Of a stretch of DNA of 64,000 nt, positions 53,165 through 63,470 are shown one piece after another. The position numbers and the translations under genes are program-made. Position 1 is the first letter of the stretch; every line of letters starts with the position of its first letter. The notes under the pieces are model-generated. The model saw only the letters and a list, made by a program, of their open reading frames with translations, did no database searches and was not told the DNA's origin. The stretch comes from Siphonodentalium dalli (Eukaryota > Mollusca > Scaphopoda > Gadilida > Siphonodentaliidae): contig CP136067.1 in the NCBI GenBank assembly GCA_032622095.1, forward strand, positions 129,907,990 through 129,971,989, written 5' to 3'.

Positions 53165-53744
53165 TAAAAACGTTTCTTATAATTCCTTTGGTTATAATTA
53201 TACCCCCATCCCAAAAGATGGGAGGTATACTGGATTACATGCGTCTGTCTGTCCGTCGAGCCATACGTCCGTCCGCTCATGTATCTCATCCAGAGTTAGG
53301 CCAAACAAAATTAATGAATTGATTCTCAGGCAATTTTTTTTTCAAATGAATGAGGGAGGGCGGTTTTTATTTTTATTTTTTATTTCCAGCGACCAGTTCA
53401 GACATGCATCTGGGATCCCCGAAATCAAGACCAGAAGGCTCAATTAATTGTGGAATCATTATAATTGAAACTGCGAACCAATAAACAAAACAAAACAACA
53501 GACTAGTAGTGAAATAAAACTGGAAAAGTGTATAAAATAAAATATATGCATTGAAGTATCTTACTTCTAAAATAACATCGAGGTTGTTCCTCTTAAACTT
53601 TAAAGCTAAGCAAATGAAAGGACTGAAAATGGAATGATTATATTAAATATAGTGAGGTATTAAACTGATGTTTGCCATTCACACTGTTTAAATGCGTCTT
53701 GGGAAATTGCAGACATGCTCATTTTGCCTTGTTTCGTTTAGCTT

Positions 53745-54065
53745 TCAACTTCTCCTGTTTCTCACAGAGAAGTTGCGCTTACGAGATAGCACTGTCTGAA
53801 ATTTTTCAAGACACGTCTTACACTGTGGGTGGCAACCATCAACCTTGTCCAAATCTTCCATTCCACCACATTTTATGCAGATGTCTGGGAAGGAGATGGA
53901 CATATGTACGTATGGTTTCTTTTTTCTGACTTCTTCATGATCATTTTGGCTACTGTCACCGTCACTGGCGTCAGTGTCAATGTCATTTTCACAAATATAG
54001 GGGTTTATATTTGTCGGTATCGACTCGGCCGATTCATCCTCATCAATGAATATTTTTTCGGCCAT
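53745..54065 (-). CDS. Hypothetical small acidic, cysteine-containing protein
   Basis: I do not recognise this protein. The ATG at 54065 opens a 106-residue frame beginning MAEKIFIDEDESAES. The first half is acidic (DIDTDASDGDSS), followed by a basic patch (RKKKPY) and a Cys cluster CIKCGG..GCHPQCKTC (C-x2-C-x11-C-x3-C-x2-C), which could bind zinc. The end is basic (SRKRNFSVRNRRS). The frame is open 11 codons upstream of the ATG, so an upstream exon is possible. It is tail to tail with GTPBP4, 580 bp away. Promoter-like motifs lie 250-400 bp upstream. It could also be a transposon-derived fragment. Confidence 0.4.
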   Translation of the reverse strand: MAEKIFIDEDESAESIPTNINPYICENDIDTDASDGDSSQNDHEEVRKKKPYVHMSISFPDICIKCGGMEDLDKVDGCHPQCKTCLEKFQTVLSRKRNFSVRNRRS

Positions 54066-54299
54066 TTGCCCAATTGTTTTATCGCATTCTATGGACAATA
54101 CAGCCCATTTTCTGACAATTTTGTCACGAAATATAATTCGGTGTCAACAACATCGTGTTTTTTCAAATCACGGAATTTGCCAGTGTAGAAACTGCAGGAC
54201 TCGTTTGTTTGTGAACTTATAAATAACTGTAAATAATGCAACCTGCTTTAATGAATGACATTAGTTCGCTTTATTTAATCATGTTTTTTGCGTAAATAC

Positions 54300-54480
54300 C
54301 GAGGCCTATCATCTCCCCAGCAGCGCACTGCCATAACTCGCCGTAGTTCGTTTCGAAGTGGTATTCCTGTCGTAATTATTACATTACCACGTGCTAAAAG
54401 CGTAAACCGGAAATAGCGAATTCCGGCACTTCCGCAAACGGAGAACTCGCCACTTGAACGTGAATCGGCTGCGATTTGAA
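54300..54480 (-). promoter_or_regulatory. Possible promoter patch (ETS-like and E-box motifs)
   Basis: CCGGAAAT and TTCCGGCACTTCCG are ETS-type motifs common in housekeeping promoters. CACGTG is an E-box. Both lie in a locally GC-richer stretch upstream of the - strand ORF at 53745-54065. Direction and use are inferred only. Confidence 0.35.
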
Positions 54481-54569
54481 TTATTTGATCGTTGGTTGTT
54501 TGGATTTCAAATAAAAAGAGTTAGGCGGCCCCTATTTTATGAGAGCGGCGGTGCCTGAGAATCAATTAA

Positions 54570-54880
54570 TTAATTTTTTTTGGCCTTATCTCTCTTTGTT
54601 TATCTGAAAATGTTGGATTTCTGTCCGTCTGCTCATATATCTCAACCATCGGTTATCGGATCTCAATGAAATTTGGTTTGGCATCATGATGGCTTTCAAA
54701 AGAGGGTTCAATGGCGTTGTTCACATTTTCTGTTCAAGAGTTATCCCTCTTTATCTGAAAATGTTGGACTTCCATCTGTCGATTGTTAGAATTGTCAAGT
54801 AATTTGTTCATTCATCACTTTATTTTTCAAAATATGTTTTCCGACCTGCCCATATTTCAATTTTCACCATGGGGTTATCC
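54570..54880 (+). repeat. Degenerate HINE core repeats
   Basis: TTTATCTGAAAATGTTGGA followed by CTGTCCGTCTG recurs (54598 and 54750) with GATCTCAATGAAATTTGGTT between. No ends were found. Confidence 0.5.
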
Positions 54881-54896
54881 TAGCACCACTGGTGCA

Positions 54897-55150
54897 CAAG
54901 CCTTGAAATAGCGTGTCTGCCATTGGCAGATTGAGGTCCCCAGAGGGTGAATTTAGTGATACTACCCCGCATAGCGGGTTAGCATCACCAAATTCACCCT
55001 CTGTGGACCTCATTCTGCTTACACCTCAGTTGAATGAGGTTCCCAGAGGTTGAATTTGGTGATGCTAGCCCGCTATACGGGGTAGCATCACTAAATTCAC
55101 CCTCTGGGGACCGTATTCTGCAAATGACAGAGACACTATTTCAAGGCTTG
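54897..55150. mobile_element. hAT-type MITE, CAAGCCTTGAAATAG family
   Basis: Complete form with two hairpins. The flanks CTGGTGCA (54889-54896) and ATGGTGCA (55151-55158) match at 7 of 8. Confidence 0.9.
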
Positions 55151-55563
55151 ATGGTGCAACCTCTTGTTTCCTTGGATTGTTGCTGTAACTGCCAGACTTT
55201 GACCCACGTTTGTACATAACATAAGGCGCCAATTGAGCGTATCAGTTTTAGAAAAGGTTTAATGCAAACGAACAGCTGAAACTAATAGTTGAAGACCATT
55301 GGATAAGTAAGTTGAAATCCCGGACTGGTCACGGTTTCAATGCTAGATGAAATGGTGCTAACATTTGGATGTCACTGCTGAGATAGCATTGCCTTGTGTT
55401 AGTTGACATTCTGATAAAAAGACCTTTAATAAACATCCGCCATTGTTATTTGTATGTTTACTTGAATGCCATCATGTGATCTGGTCTGAATAATATCAAC
55501 TGAAGAAGGCCTAAGGACGAACGCTTTTGAGGAGCGACTTCTTTTATTTGTCAGCCTACACAC

Positions 55564-56002
55564 GGTGGGGAATCACGTGGTTTCGAGATTGGTGAGTACC
55601 ACGCATTCAAAATGTGCAAACACACAAAATCATAATATACGAGGAACTGACACAAAACATAGCAGTTTGAATGTTACGAGCATATGCTGGTTTATTTTTT
55701 AAACAAGTTGATACCTTATTTGTTCGGAAATACTTAGTGGTTTTCTATAACATTCTGACCAAGGTTGCCAGTCGGAGGTTCGTGGAATACACCAGTCCAT
55801 ACATCTTGGAAAATCCTTCGACTGACAACTTTGGTCAGAATGTTAGAGCAAACAATAGCATAGCATCTGCTCGTATACGTCAAAATACTATGTAATATGT
55901 CATATCTGAGTTTATTACCTTTTTTCCTCGCTTCTGGTCGCGTTTTAGATCGCCTCGGCCATGTGTGATACTCCTCAACTCAAAACCATGTGATTCCCCA
56001 CC
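55564..56002. mobile_element. MITE with GGTGGGGAATCACGTGGTTT ends and internal hairpin
   Basis: The right end AAACCATGTGATTCCCCACC inverts the left. Inside, ACATTCTGACCAAGGTTGCC and its imperfect inverse (about 55760-55850) form a second stem. No clear target duplication was seen. Confidence 0.65.
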
Positions 56003-56183
56003 ATGCTACAGGGTCCCTCATTCTCTTGACCATTTACACAACATAAATAATTAAGTTTTCTATAAATAACAATCTGGGATTTCCATTCTGACATTTGTCT
56101 TTGCGGCCCACCATGTGATGCTCCCTCAGCTAATCAGAAAAGAGAATTGGATAACAATGAAAACTATTGCATTGAGTATATAC

Positions 56184-56739
56184 ACACTGTATCAGTCTCT
56201 TAAATTTTAAAAGCCGATGAAAATCCTATATCGGAATTACATCTCTAGAAGTGTCCATAATATTTCATTTCTACGACAACATGGCATTCCGAACATGACG
56301 TAATAAACTGTTTCCAAATATGGAGTGCATTCCTGGCATAGTAAATGTTTGTGAGAATCGTAGTATTTAGAAATAGTTATTAATACAACTAGATGGGAAA
56401 GAATAATCCATCATGAATATTGTTGACTGAGAAAAAACTCAAAGATGATGTCTCCTATATTGCGATGAGTAAAATGAATTATGGATATATCGCCTGTATG
56501 CAGTTTTCCAACAATAGTTGAGTTTGACAATGCATGGGAAGATTGCCAACATGTCATTGACCTCTGATCTCTGACGTGATCTGCTATGCCATAAACCAAT
56601 GAAATTTTGTGCAGTCTGTACCACTCTCCAATGAAATGGAGGGAATCCCTTCAATACAGAACCTAATTTTAATAGAGAGTTCTTGAGACGTAATTCCGAT
56701 ATAGGATTTTCGTCGGCTTTTCAAAGAGACTGACACTGT
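56184..56739. mobile_element. MITE with long inverted ends
   Basis: ACACTGTATCAGTCTCTT and AAAATCCTATATCGGAATTA at the left are inverted at the right (TAATTCCGATATAGGATTTT, AAGAGACTGACACTGT). The interior is non-coding. Confidence 0.7.
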
Positions 56740-56747
56740 ATATACAC

Positions 56748-57003
56748 TCCCATAGGGAGCCTCGCATATATAAGATAATACATTGGCCTAACAATATTTA
56801 CCTTGACCTTGTAAGCCAGTGCATTCCCTTTGGGAGACACGCATATATAAGAGAATGCATTGGCACAGGATCTTTAATCCTTTGAACCCTTGTGACCTTA
56901 GTGGTATCTGCCCCTGGTTCTACATGTGTTGTAGCCGAATATCGGCCTACGAGGTTCAAAGAGTTACTGCTGCAACAGCACAGATCCCATCATGAAAGGG
57001 TTT
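56748..57003. mobile_element. Diverged TTAA-type MITE with inner palindromes
   Basis: CCCATAGGGAGCCTCGCATA and GAATGCATTGGCACAGGATC, then ATCATGAAAGGGTTT. An extra segment (56881-56970, GAACCC..GGTTC flanked) interrupts the right arm. Confidence 0.6.
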
Positions 57004-57044
57004 ATATGGTTAATCATTTAATTCTGCCATTGTTGGTGGCAGTT

Positions 57045-57345
57045 CACAAGCTTCCTGAATTTTTGCGAAAACCCTCTACCAATGCATTCTCTTATATTTG
57101 CGAGTCGACCTTAAGTCGCCTCACATATATAAGAGAATGCATAGGCCTAACAAATTTTATATTATTTTTTTAAATTGTTAAAAACTGTAAGAAAAAATGA
57201 AAAAAATTATAAAAAATTGTTAAAGAATGTATGAAATTATGATAAAAGAATTTTTTTTTTTTTTTTTTTTTTTTTAATGTAAGCAAAATGATAAAAATAA
57301 TAAAAATTGTGAAAGAATGTAAGAAAAATTGATATAAAAAATTCC
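57045..57345. mobile_element. Partial TTAA-type MITE with inner palindrome and A/T-rich core
   Basis: AAGCTTCCTGAATTTTTGCG then ACCAATGCATTCTCTTATAT and its inverse, then a long T/A-rich stretch with a poly-T run at about 57250-57275. The right end is missing. Confidence 0.6.
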
Positions 57346-57365
57346 TTGACTTTATCGACTTATAT

Positions 57366-58235
57366 CAGGTCAGGCACATCCTGAATTCAACTATTATAGT
57401 CATATTTAACTATTATAGGCATATTTAACTATTATAGTCATATTTAACTACTATAGTTGTTTTTGCAGTAATAAATCCAACATTTCCCTGTTTATGTGCA
57501 AACTATGGGATCGGATCGCTCAACTCAGTAGTCAGTACACAGAAATATCGTAACAATATTGCAGCAAATGAACAGACTCCAGCTAAAATTGGTTTTGCGC
57601 CAGCTTATTTTATCTAGTAATGGCACTGGTATGCCTTTCTAAATGACATCAACATGATGACACCATCTCTCCTTCATATCAATATTTAGACAAATTGAAT
57701 GTTAGTTGATTTCCTTATCATGATTTAATCATTCTCGTGGATCGAAACATGTTATTTCGTCACAAAAAGACACATGATACAGAATTAGAGCAACACTGAT
57801 TTTCAATAATTTTTGTGAAATATTATTTTGGATTATCGTTCTTTAAAGACATATTATGGACTTATTCGGGTGCGCATTCAACTAACATCGTCAAACATTT
57901 CAAGGAAATCGACCATACCACTCCGTAGAAAACATTGTCTGAACTACACTCAATTGTTAATATTTACATCTCAATTCGGGACGCATGTATCAGCGACAAA
58001 CTAACACAAATTATTTCGCCATAGAGAGTCATTGCATACAATTAATATATAATTATGGTGGTGTGTATTGTCAATTTGGATTAATATTTGTAAAAAATAA
58101 CTACCTTGAGCAAGAATATTCTCAATTTCTATTTGATCACCCTACCGGAGTGTTTCACATCACTTTAATAAAATTCACAAAATAATAATATCCATATTGA
58201 ACTATAATAGTTTAATTCAGGATGTGCCTGACCTG
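57366..58235. mobile_element. Foldback-type element, ends CAGGTCAGGCACATCCTGAA
   Basis: The left end CAGGTCAGGCACATCCTGAA is inverted at 58214-58235. The left half matches the left arm of 58528-59411. The right half is different, so this copy has been rearranged or is a longer family member. Confidence 0.75.
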
Positions 58236-58527
58236 TATATTAATACCATAGACATTCAGAATTTGGGGATATATTATGGGTTGATTTACTAATACTAAGA
58301 GTTGCATTTTAGGTGATGTTGTAGGGGTCCCATAACTCCCATTCACCAAACACCCATCAGAAATCCTACACAAGCCATATTTAGGTAGTAGACTGCGACA
58401 TTGTCCACAATAAGTCCCTGAGCATAGTTAATTGCCCATTGTATAATTTTCATGTTTTATATCCCAGAAATATTATGTCCCTGAGCCAGGGACGGAGAGG
58501 GGGGGGGGGGGCATAGCCAGGGTAGAA

Positions 58528-59411
58528 CAGGTCAGGCACATCCTGAATTCCACTATTTATAGTGGTATATGCCCATAACATATTCATGTTTCCTTTATTT
58601 GTTTCGGGAATAGAAGACAGCGCATACCAGTGCACGGCCAAATATCAATTGTTAACAATATCGCAGCGATTGAACAGTCTTCTGATAAAATTGTAGTGCA
58701 ATCTTTTGCGCCAGCATTGTTATTCAATAATATTACCAATATATGTCTTTCTTTACGAAAATAACAGGATGACTCAATCGCTCCTTCATAACAACATTAC
58801 AATGAATTGAATGATAATTAGGTTGTTAATAAGCTTGTCGTGTGCCGTCATGATTAATCATTTTCCTGGACAAAATATATATATGTGATACAGAATTATG
58901 ACACTGATTTTGAATAATTTATGTGAAGCATGATTTTGGATTATCCCTCTTATCAAATTCACAAAACGCTAATGGTCATATACCACTATAATTAGTGGAA
59001 TTCAGGGATGATTACCGTTTTGTGAATTTGATAAAAGAGGGATAATCTAAAATCATATTTCACGCAAATTATTGAAAATCAGTGTCACACTAATTTGGTA
59101 TTATACATATAATTTGTCCAGGAGAATGATTAATTATGATGGCACACGATAAACAACTCAATTAGCATTCAATTAGTTCAAATGCTGTTAATGAAGGAGA
59201 GATTGAGTAATCCTGTTATTGTCATTTAGAAAGAAATATATTAGTAATAATATTGAATAACAAAGCTGGCGCAAAAGATTACACAACAAATTTTTTCGGA
59301 AGACTGTTCCTTCGCTGCGATATTGTTAAGTGTGAAATTTGGCTGTGTACTGGTGTGCGCAGTCTTCTATTCTATTCTTCTATATGATATATAGTGGATG
59401 TGCCTGACCTG
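58528..59411. mobile_element. Foldback element, two ~430-bp inverted arms
   Basis: CAGGTCAGGCACATCCTGAA at the left and ATGTGCCTGACCTG at the right. GTAGAA lies on both sides (58522-58527 and 59412-59417). The arms are complementary over most of their length, with pairs such as ATTATCCCTCTTATCAAATT near the centre (about 58990). No coding capacity. It lies about 400 bp beyond the stop codon of the receptor exon, so it could be in that gene's 3' UTR. Confidence 0.82.
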
Positions 59412-59803
59412 GTAGAAGTTGGAAATTTCATGCCTGACTCGGCATCGTTTGGAAATTCCACATCAAAAGTAAGTTAAAATTGTTGTGGTAGACAAATTTT
59501 CCAAACAGTATTTAATGTGAATTTTGTTGTCATTTAGAAAGGAATTTATTAGTTTTTTGGTAATATTTTTGGACTGAAATTGCCATTTGTTCAGATTAGT
59601 TGGAAAATTTCTATTCCAACCTTAGTGAGCTGTCAGGTTTGAAATTTCTAACAAATCGAAAGCTTGAGATACCAGGAAATTTATGGGGGGGGGGGGGGGG
59701 CTGCTGTTGGAAATTCCAAGGTTGACACCCCCCAAAATGTAGACCCTATAGCCACGTCCCCGCCCTGAGCATAGATAACTGTCCATTGTATCATTTTCAT
59801 GTT

Positions 59804-60982
59804 TTATATCACAGAATTATTATGTTGCAATTGTATTGCCTCCAGATTTTCATCCCACTGCACATAGTTTCTATAAGGAATTATAAACAGAATTATCACA
59901 TAAGCTGTCAATGTCACCAATAAATAAACCCAGAATAATATTCGGTCCATCACCGATGCAATCCTCTGCCATTCGGCCACCACATATTTACGTCTCATGA
60001 GTTCGCAGTAGACCAAGCACCCATTATAATCTTCTGGCGTACATTGCTTAGGTTCATTAGTTTTGATATATGTATGGTTGTCGGTTGTCTGTTTTTTTCC
60101 AGAGTTATGTCCCTTTTCTATCTGGTTGGCAGACTCCCCAATGTCTGTAGAACTCAATTTAACCCTATCCCGGCTGTCTGCTATTTCGCATGATTCAGTA
60201 CTATCTGTGGTACTCAATCGAACCTTTGGTATGATGTCTACTCCTTTACACGACTCTGCACTATCTGTAGAACTAATGCGAACCCTATTTCTACCGTATG
60301 CACCCCTACTAGTCTCAAAGTTATATGTTGTTATTTGAGCGTTTTCTCGATCACCTGCACTTTTGGATGATTTGATACTATCTGTCTTACTTAATCGAAC
60401 CCTATGTCTTCTGTCAACCAAAGGTGTGCTCCCGGCACAGAATGTGCACTGCTGTGATGTCTCGGGATTGCTCAGTTCTTGAGCCATGCATTTTAATTCA
60501 TCTGCGGATATGTATTGAGCACCATTTAGTATCTCTTGTGATGATTCATTCTCTTCGCTATCAGTTCTAGTTGATATTGCATCCATCGGGATAATCTCAG
60601 ATATCTCATCCTGAGGAATAAAATCAGATCTTTGTGGGGTATGATTCAAAACCGTATTGCTATTTTCAGTGAATAATTCTGAAATCATCTGACCCCAATT
60701 CTCATTACTGGATCGCCTAGTCACATGACATAATGGTATATCCTTTGCACACACAGAAATCTTTTCATCGCACAGAGCTGATGGTTCCTTTGTCATGTTC
60801 ATATCACCTGAATTATATATTCCACCGTTGTTTTCAAGAACTTCAGTATTATTTTCAGCACATGTAGATTTCGGAGTCACACAATTGTTAGTTAACTCTT
60901 TATCATCCCGCGGTAGCCATATCTCTGTATTAGCCTCGAGTAGTTGCGCCTGTTCCTCAAGTAATCGCAACTGGTTATCAGC
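59804..60982 (-). CDS. Nicotinic acetylcholine receptor-type subunit, last coding exon
   Basis: Cys-loop receptors are pentameric ligand-gated channels in the plasma membrane. This - strand exon starts after acceptor TTCATTTTCAG (exon from 60982) and has 392 codons before TAA. Most is a long hydrophilic M3-M4 cytoplasmic loop. Near the end EWQRIASVMDRILFWVYLLV begins the amphipathic pre-M4 helix and M4, matching the family's EW..VA.V.DR..LW pattern. A tail of about 20 residues follows. The loop holds four imperfect repeats of R-V-R-L-S-x-T-D-S-x-E-S, rich in phosphorylatable Ser/Thr. The ligand-binding domain and M1-M3 exons are not in the window and would lie to the right. The loop is much longer than the usual 100-200 residues. 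The exact subunit class cannot be given. Confidence 0.88.
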   Translation of the reverse strand, partial: ADNQLRLLEEQAQLLEANTEIWLPRDDKELTNNCVTPKSTCAENNTEVLENNGGIYNSGDMNMTKEPSALCDEKISVCAKDIPLCHVTRRSSNENWGQMISELFTENSNTVLNHTPQRSDFIPQDEISEIIPMDAISTRTDSEENESSQEILNGAQYISADELKCMAQELSNPETSQQCTFCAGSTPLVDRRHRVRLSKTDSIKSSKSAGDRENAQITTYNFETSRGAYGRNRVRISSTDSAESCKGVDIIPKVRLSTTDSTESCEIADSRDRVKLSSTDIGESANQIEKGHNSGKKQTTDNHTYIKTNEPKQCTPEDYNGCLVYCELMRRKYVVAEWQRIASVMDRILFWVYLLVTLTAYVIILFIIPYRNYVQWDENLEAIQLQHNNSVI

Positions 60983-61400
60983 CTGAAAATGAATGTTGGT
61001 ATTGTATTAACCTTTTCTATACTAAATGGATTCTCCCACCCAGTTATAAAAGTAAATATGGAATGGTCTATTATTCATCTGGATGGGTGTTCAGAACACA
61101 TAAGCAGACAACAGATAATATAAGTGCAGAAAGAGTCATATTTGTTGAACTTATTATCTCATCCCTGGTCCTGCTAATGTGCTATGGTGCTGGTACATGG
61201 GTCCTGCTGAATTGATGTGATGCTGTTAGGGCAAACTAATGCTGTTAAGAAAAAGTACCAATATTTTTTCTAAAGTCGTCATTTTCGCGGTGTTCTGATA
61301 ATCTGAACATATCTGGGAAAAGCATTTATATGTGTATCAAACATTCAAAAACATATATTGCGAAATATGTCCGCTGTGTATCACTAAATGAAGTCATGAC
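60983..61400. other. Receptor gene intron, mostly unique
   Basis: It contains the dispersed repeat AATGGATTCTCCCA at 61010-61095, shared with 7368-7460. Nothing else is recognised. Confidence 0.45.
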
Positions 61401-61409
61401 GATAATCCA

Positions 61410-61590
61410 GACAAGATTTTGCAATCCACGACACGTCTTGTCAATTTGGCATGTTGTCTCCGTCGTGACCACTGCATGGTGTTACATAATTTATTCTTAG
61501 CGTTAGGTCGCCGAAAAAAGGCAAATTTGAGGCACATCATGTTGTGGTTGCTCCACTACGTGCCACGTACGATTCATAATCTAACTTTTC
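61410..61590 (+). repeat. Dispersed ~190-bp repeat (copy 2)
   Basis: TTGTCAATTTGGCATGTTGT and TTATTCTTAGCGTTAGGTCG match 35130-35330 in inverse orientation. Confidence 0.6.
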
Positions 61591-61834
61591 TGTTAAATTT
61601 CACATAGAATATGCCATATAATTAAGAGTAACCACACATTGTTTATGTTTACAGCACGATGGTCACTATGCGAAGTCAAATTAGTTTGTATTCTTTTGAA
61701 ATTATGTAAAGATTGTGATAAAATATATTTTTCACATTAAATTGCCGCATTCGATTGGCTTTTTTTAAACAAATATTCTTCTATGGAATAAACTGGATAA
61801 GTTTCATAATTGTGACAATTTATCACATTCATTT

Positions 61835-62556
61835 TTGTCCGCCGACCCGACGGGTTCGGAGGACTATTATAATCAGCCTGTGCGTCCGTGCGTGCATCAG
61901 AGGTTTCCGGATGATAACTTTAGTTAGAGTGAACCTAATTAAATTAAATTTGGTATGTGGGTTTACTAGCAGAAAAGACAGGTCAAGTTCGAATTCTGGT
62001 TCCGTCCGCCAATTTTCACCAGAGTTATGCCCCCTTTTCGACTTAGAATTTGACCGTCTGTTAACATTTTTGGTTTCCGACCGATAACTCCAGTTTGGAT
62101 TATTTGATCTGAACCAAAGTTGGTATGTGTATTTCACAGCTAAAGATGCAGGCCAAGTTCGAATATGGGTTCCGTCCAATTATTTTTACATGAGTTACGG
62201 CCCTTTTTCGACTTAGAATTTTACCGTCTGTTAACATTTTTGGTTTCCGACCGATAACTCCAGTTTGGATTATTTGATCTGAACCAAAGTTGGTATGTGT
62301 CTTTCTCCCAGCAAAACACAAGTCAAGTTCGAATTCGGGTTCCGCCCCGCCAATTTTCACCAGAGTTATGTCCCTTTTTTACTTAGAATTTTTGCCAATT
62401 TGAGGTTTCTGGATGATAACTTTAGTAAATGTGTACTGAATGAAATTAAATTTGGTATGTAGGTTTACTAGCACTAAAGACAGGTTTTTATGCGCAAACA
62501 ACGGTCGTATCAAGCCGATACTTAGAGGCGGACATGAGGTCTACCGACCTTTTATT
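61835..62556 (+). mobile_element. HINE-d, clean single copy
   Basis: It begins TGTCCGCCGACCCGACGGGT, has a short CGTCCGTGCG microsatellite and about four cores (GGTTTCCGACCGATAACTCC), and ends GGCGGACATGAGGTCTACCG then ACCTTTTATT. It gives the ends of the family seen twice at 20270-22490. Confidence 0.8.
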
Positions 62557-62691
62557 ATCTTTAATAGATTTATAAGCGGGTAATTAACACCTGGTATAGA
62601 TCCCTTTGATCGATGTAAAGCTAAAGCAGTATCTATCCCTACTGATTTCACTTGCTTGAATAAAACTTGGACAAGGTATGTTGGTATTGCA

Positions 62692-63064
62692 TTAACCCTT
62701 TACCCAACAGAACGGCCCTGTGCCAATGCATTCTCTTATATATGCGAGTCGACCATAGGTCGCCTCGCATATATAAGAGAATGCATTGGCTTAACACATT
62801 AAAAATTATAAAATTGTTAAAGAATGTAAGAAAAAATGGTAAAAAGTGTTAAAAAAAGATTTTTTTTAGGCCAATGCATTCTCTTATATATGCGAGGCGA
62901 CCTATAAGAGAATGCATTGGCACAGGGCATAACTGTAACCATCACAATGTGGTCAATGAGCCGGTTCCAATGATATCCATATTTGTATGGTTCTATTGAG
63001 ACAGACCGAAGATATTTTAGGCTGTTGAAGCTTTATTTGGCCGGTTTGTTGGGTAAAGGGTTAA
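62692..63064. mobile_element. piggyBac-like MITE, TTAACCCTTTACCCAACA type
   Basis: TTAA bounds both sides. Inner palindromes sit between AGAACGGCCCTGTGCC and CACAGGGCATAACTG. It is the reverse-orientation sister of 45075-45530. Confidence 0.85.
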
Positions 63065-63221
63065 GGAGCCAGGATTGTCAATTAAGGTGGGGCTGGGGAC
63101 ATTTTAGAGATTAGTCTATCATAGGTGGGCTTTTAAAGAGTTGTATACTCAAAAATTCTAATTTTACAGGAGATAAAAACTATTTATATCTGGAAATAGT
63201 ATTGCTATTTAATCCCTTTCA

Positions 63222-63470
63222 AGCTTGGAAATAGTGTGTCTGTCTGCAGAATGAGGTCCCCAGAGGGTGAAATTAGTGATGCTAATTGTAAATTTGTACA
63301 GCCCTTTTTATTGGAATTTGCATTTAATTTTCATTTCCGGATGATGACATTAGTAAATCTGAATTGAATGGAATGAAGTTTGGTATGTGAGTTTACTAGG
63401 ACAAAGTACAGGTCAAGTTCAAATTCGGGTTCCGCCCGCCAATTTTTATAAGAGTTACAAGTTACGTAAT
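63222..63470. repeat. Fragment of CAAGCCTTGAAATAG MITE followed by one HINE core
   Basis: CAAGCTTGGAAATAGTGTGT and one half hairpin (63222-63285). Then TTTCCGGATGATGACATTAG and AGTTCAAATTCGGGTTCCGC, a single HINE-d-like core. Confidence 0.55.

Noticed and set aside
52911-53447. 178-codon + strand frame overlapping the last GTPBP4 exon
   Set aside because: It reads exon 17 in the wrong frame. The GTPBP4 frame there matches the family end to end.
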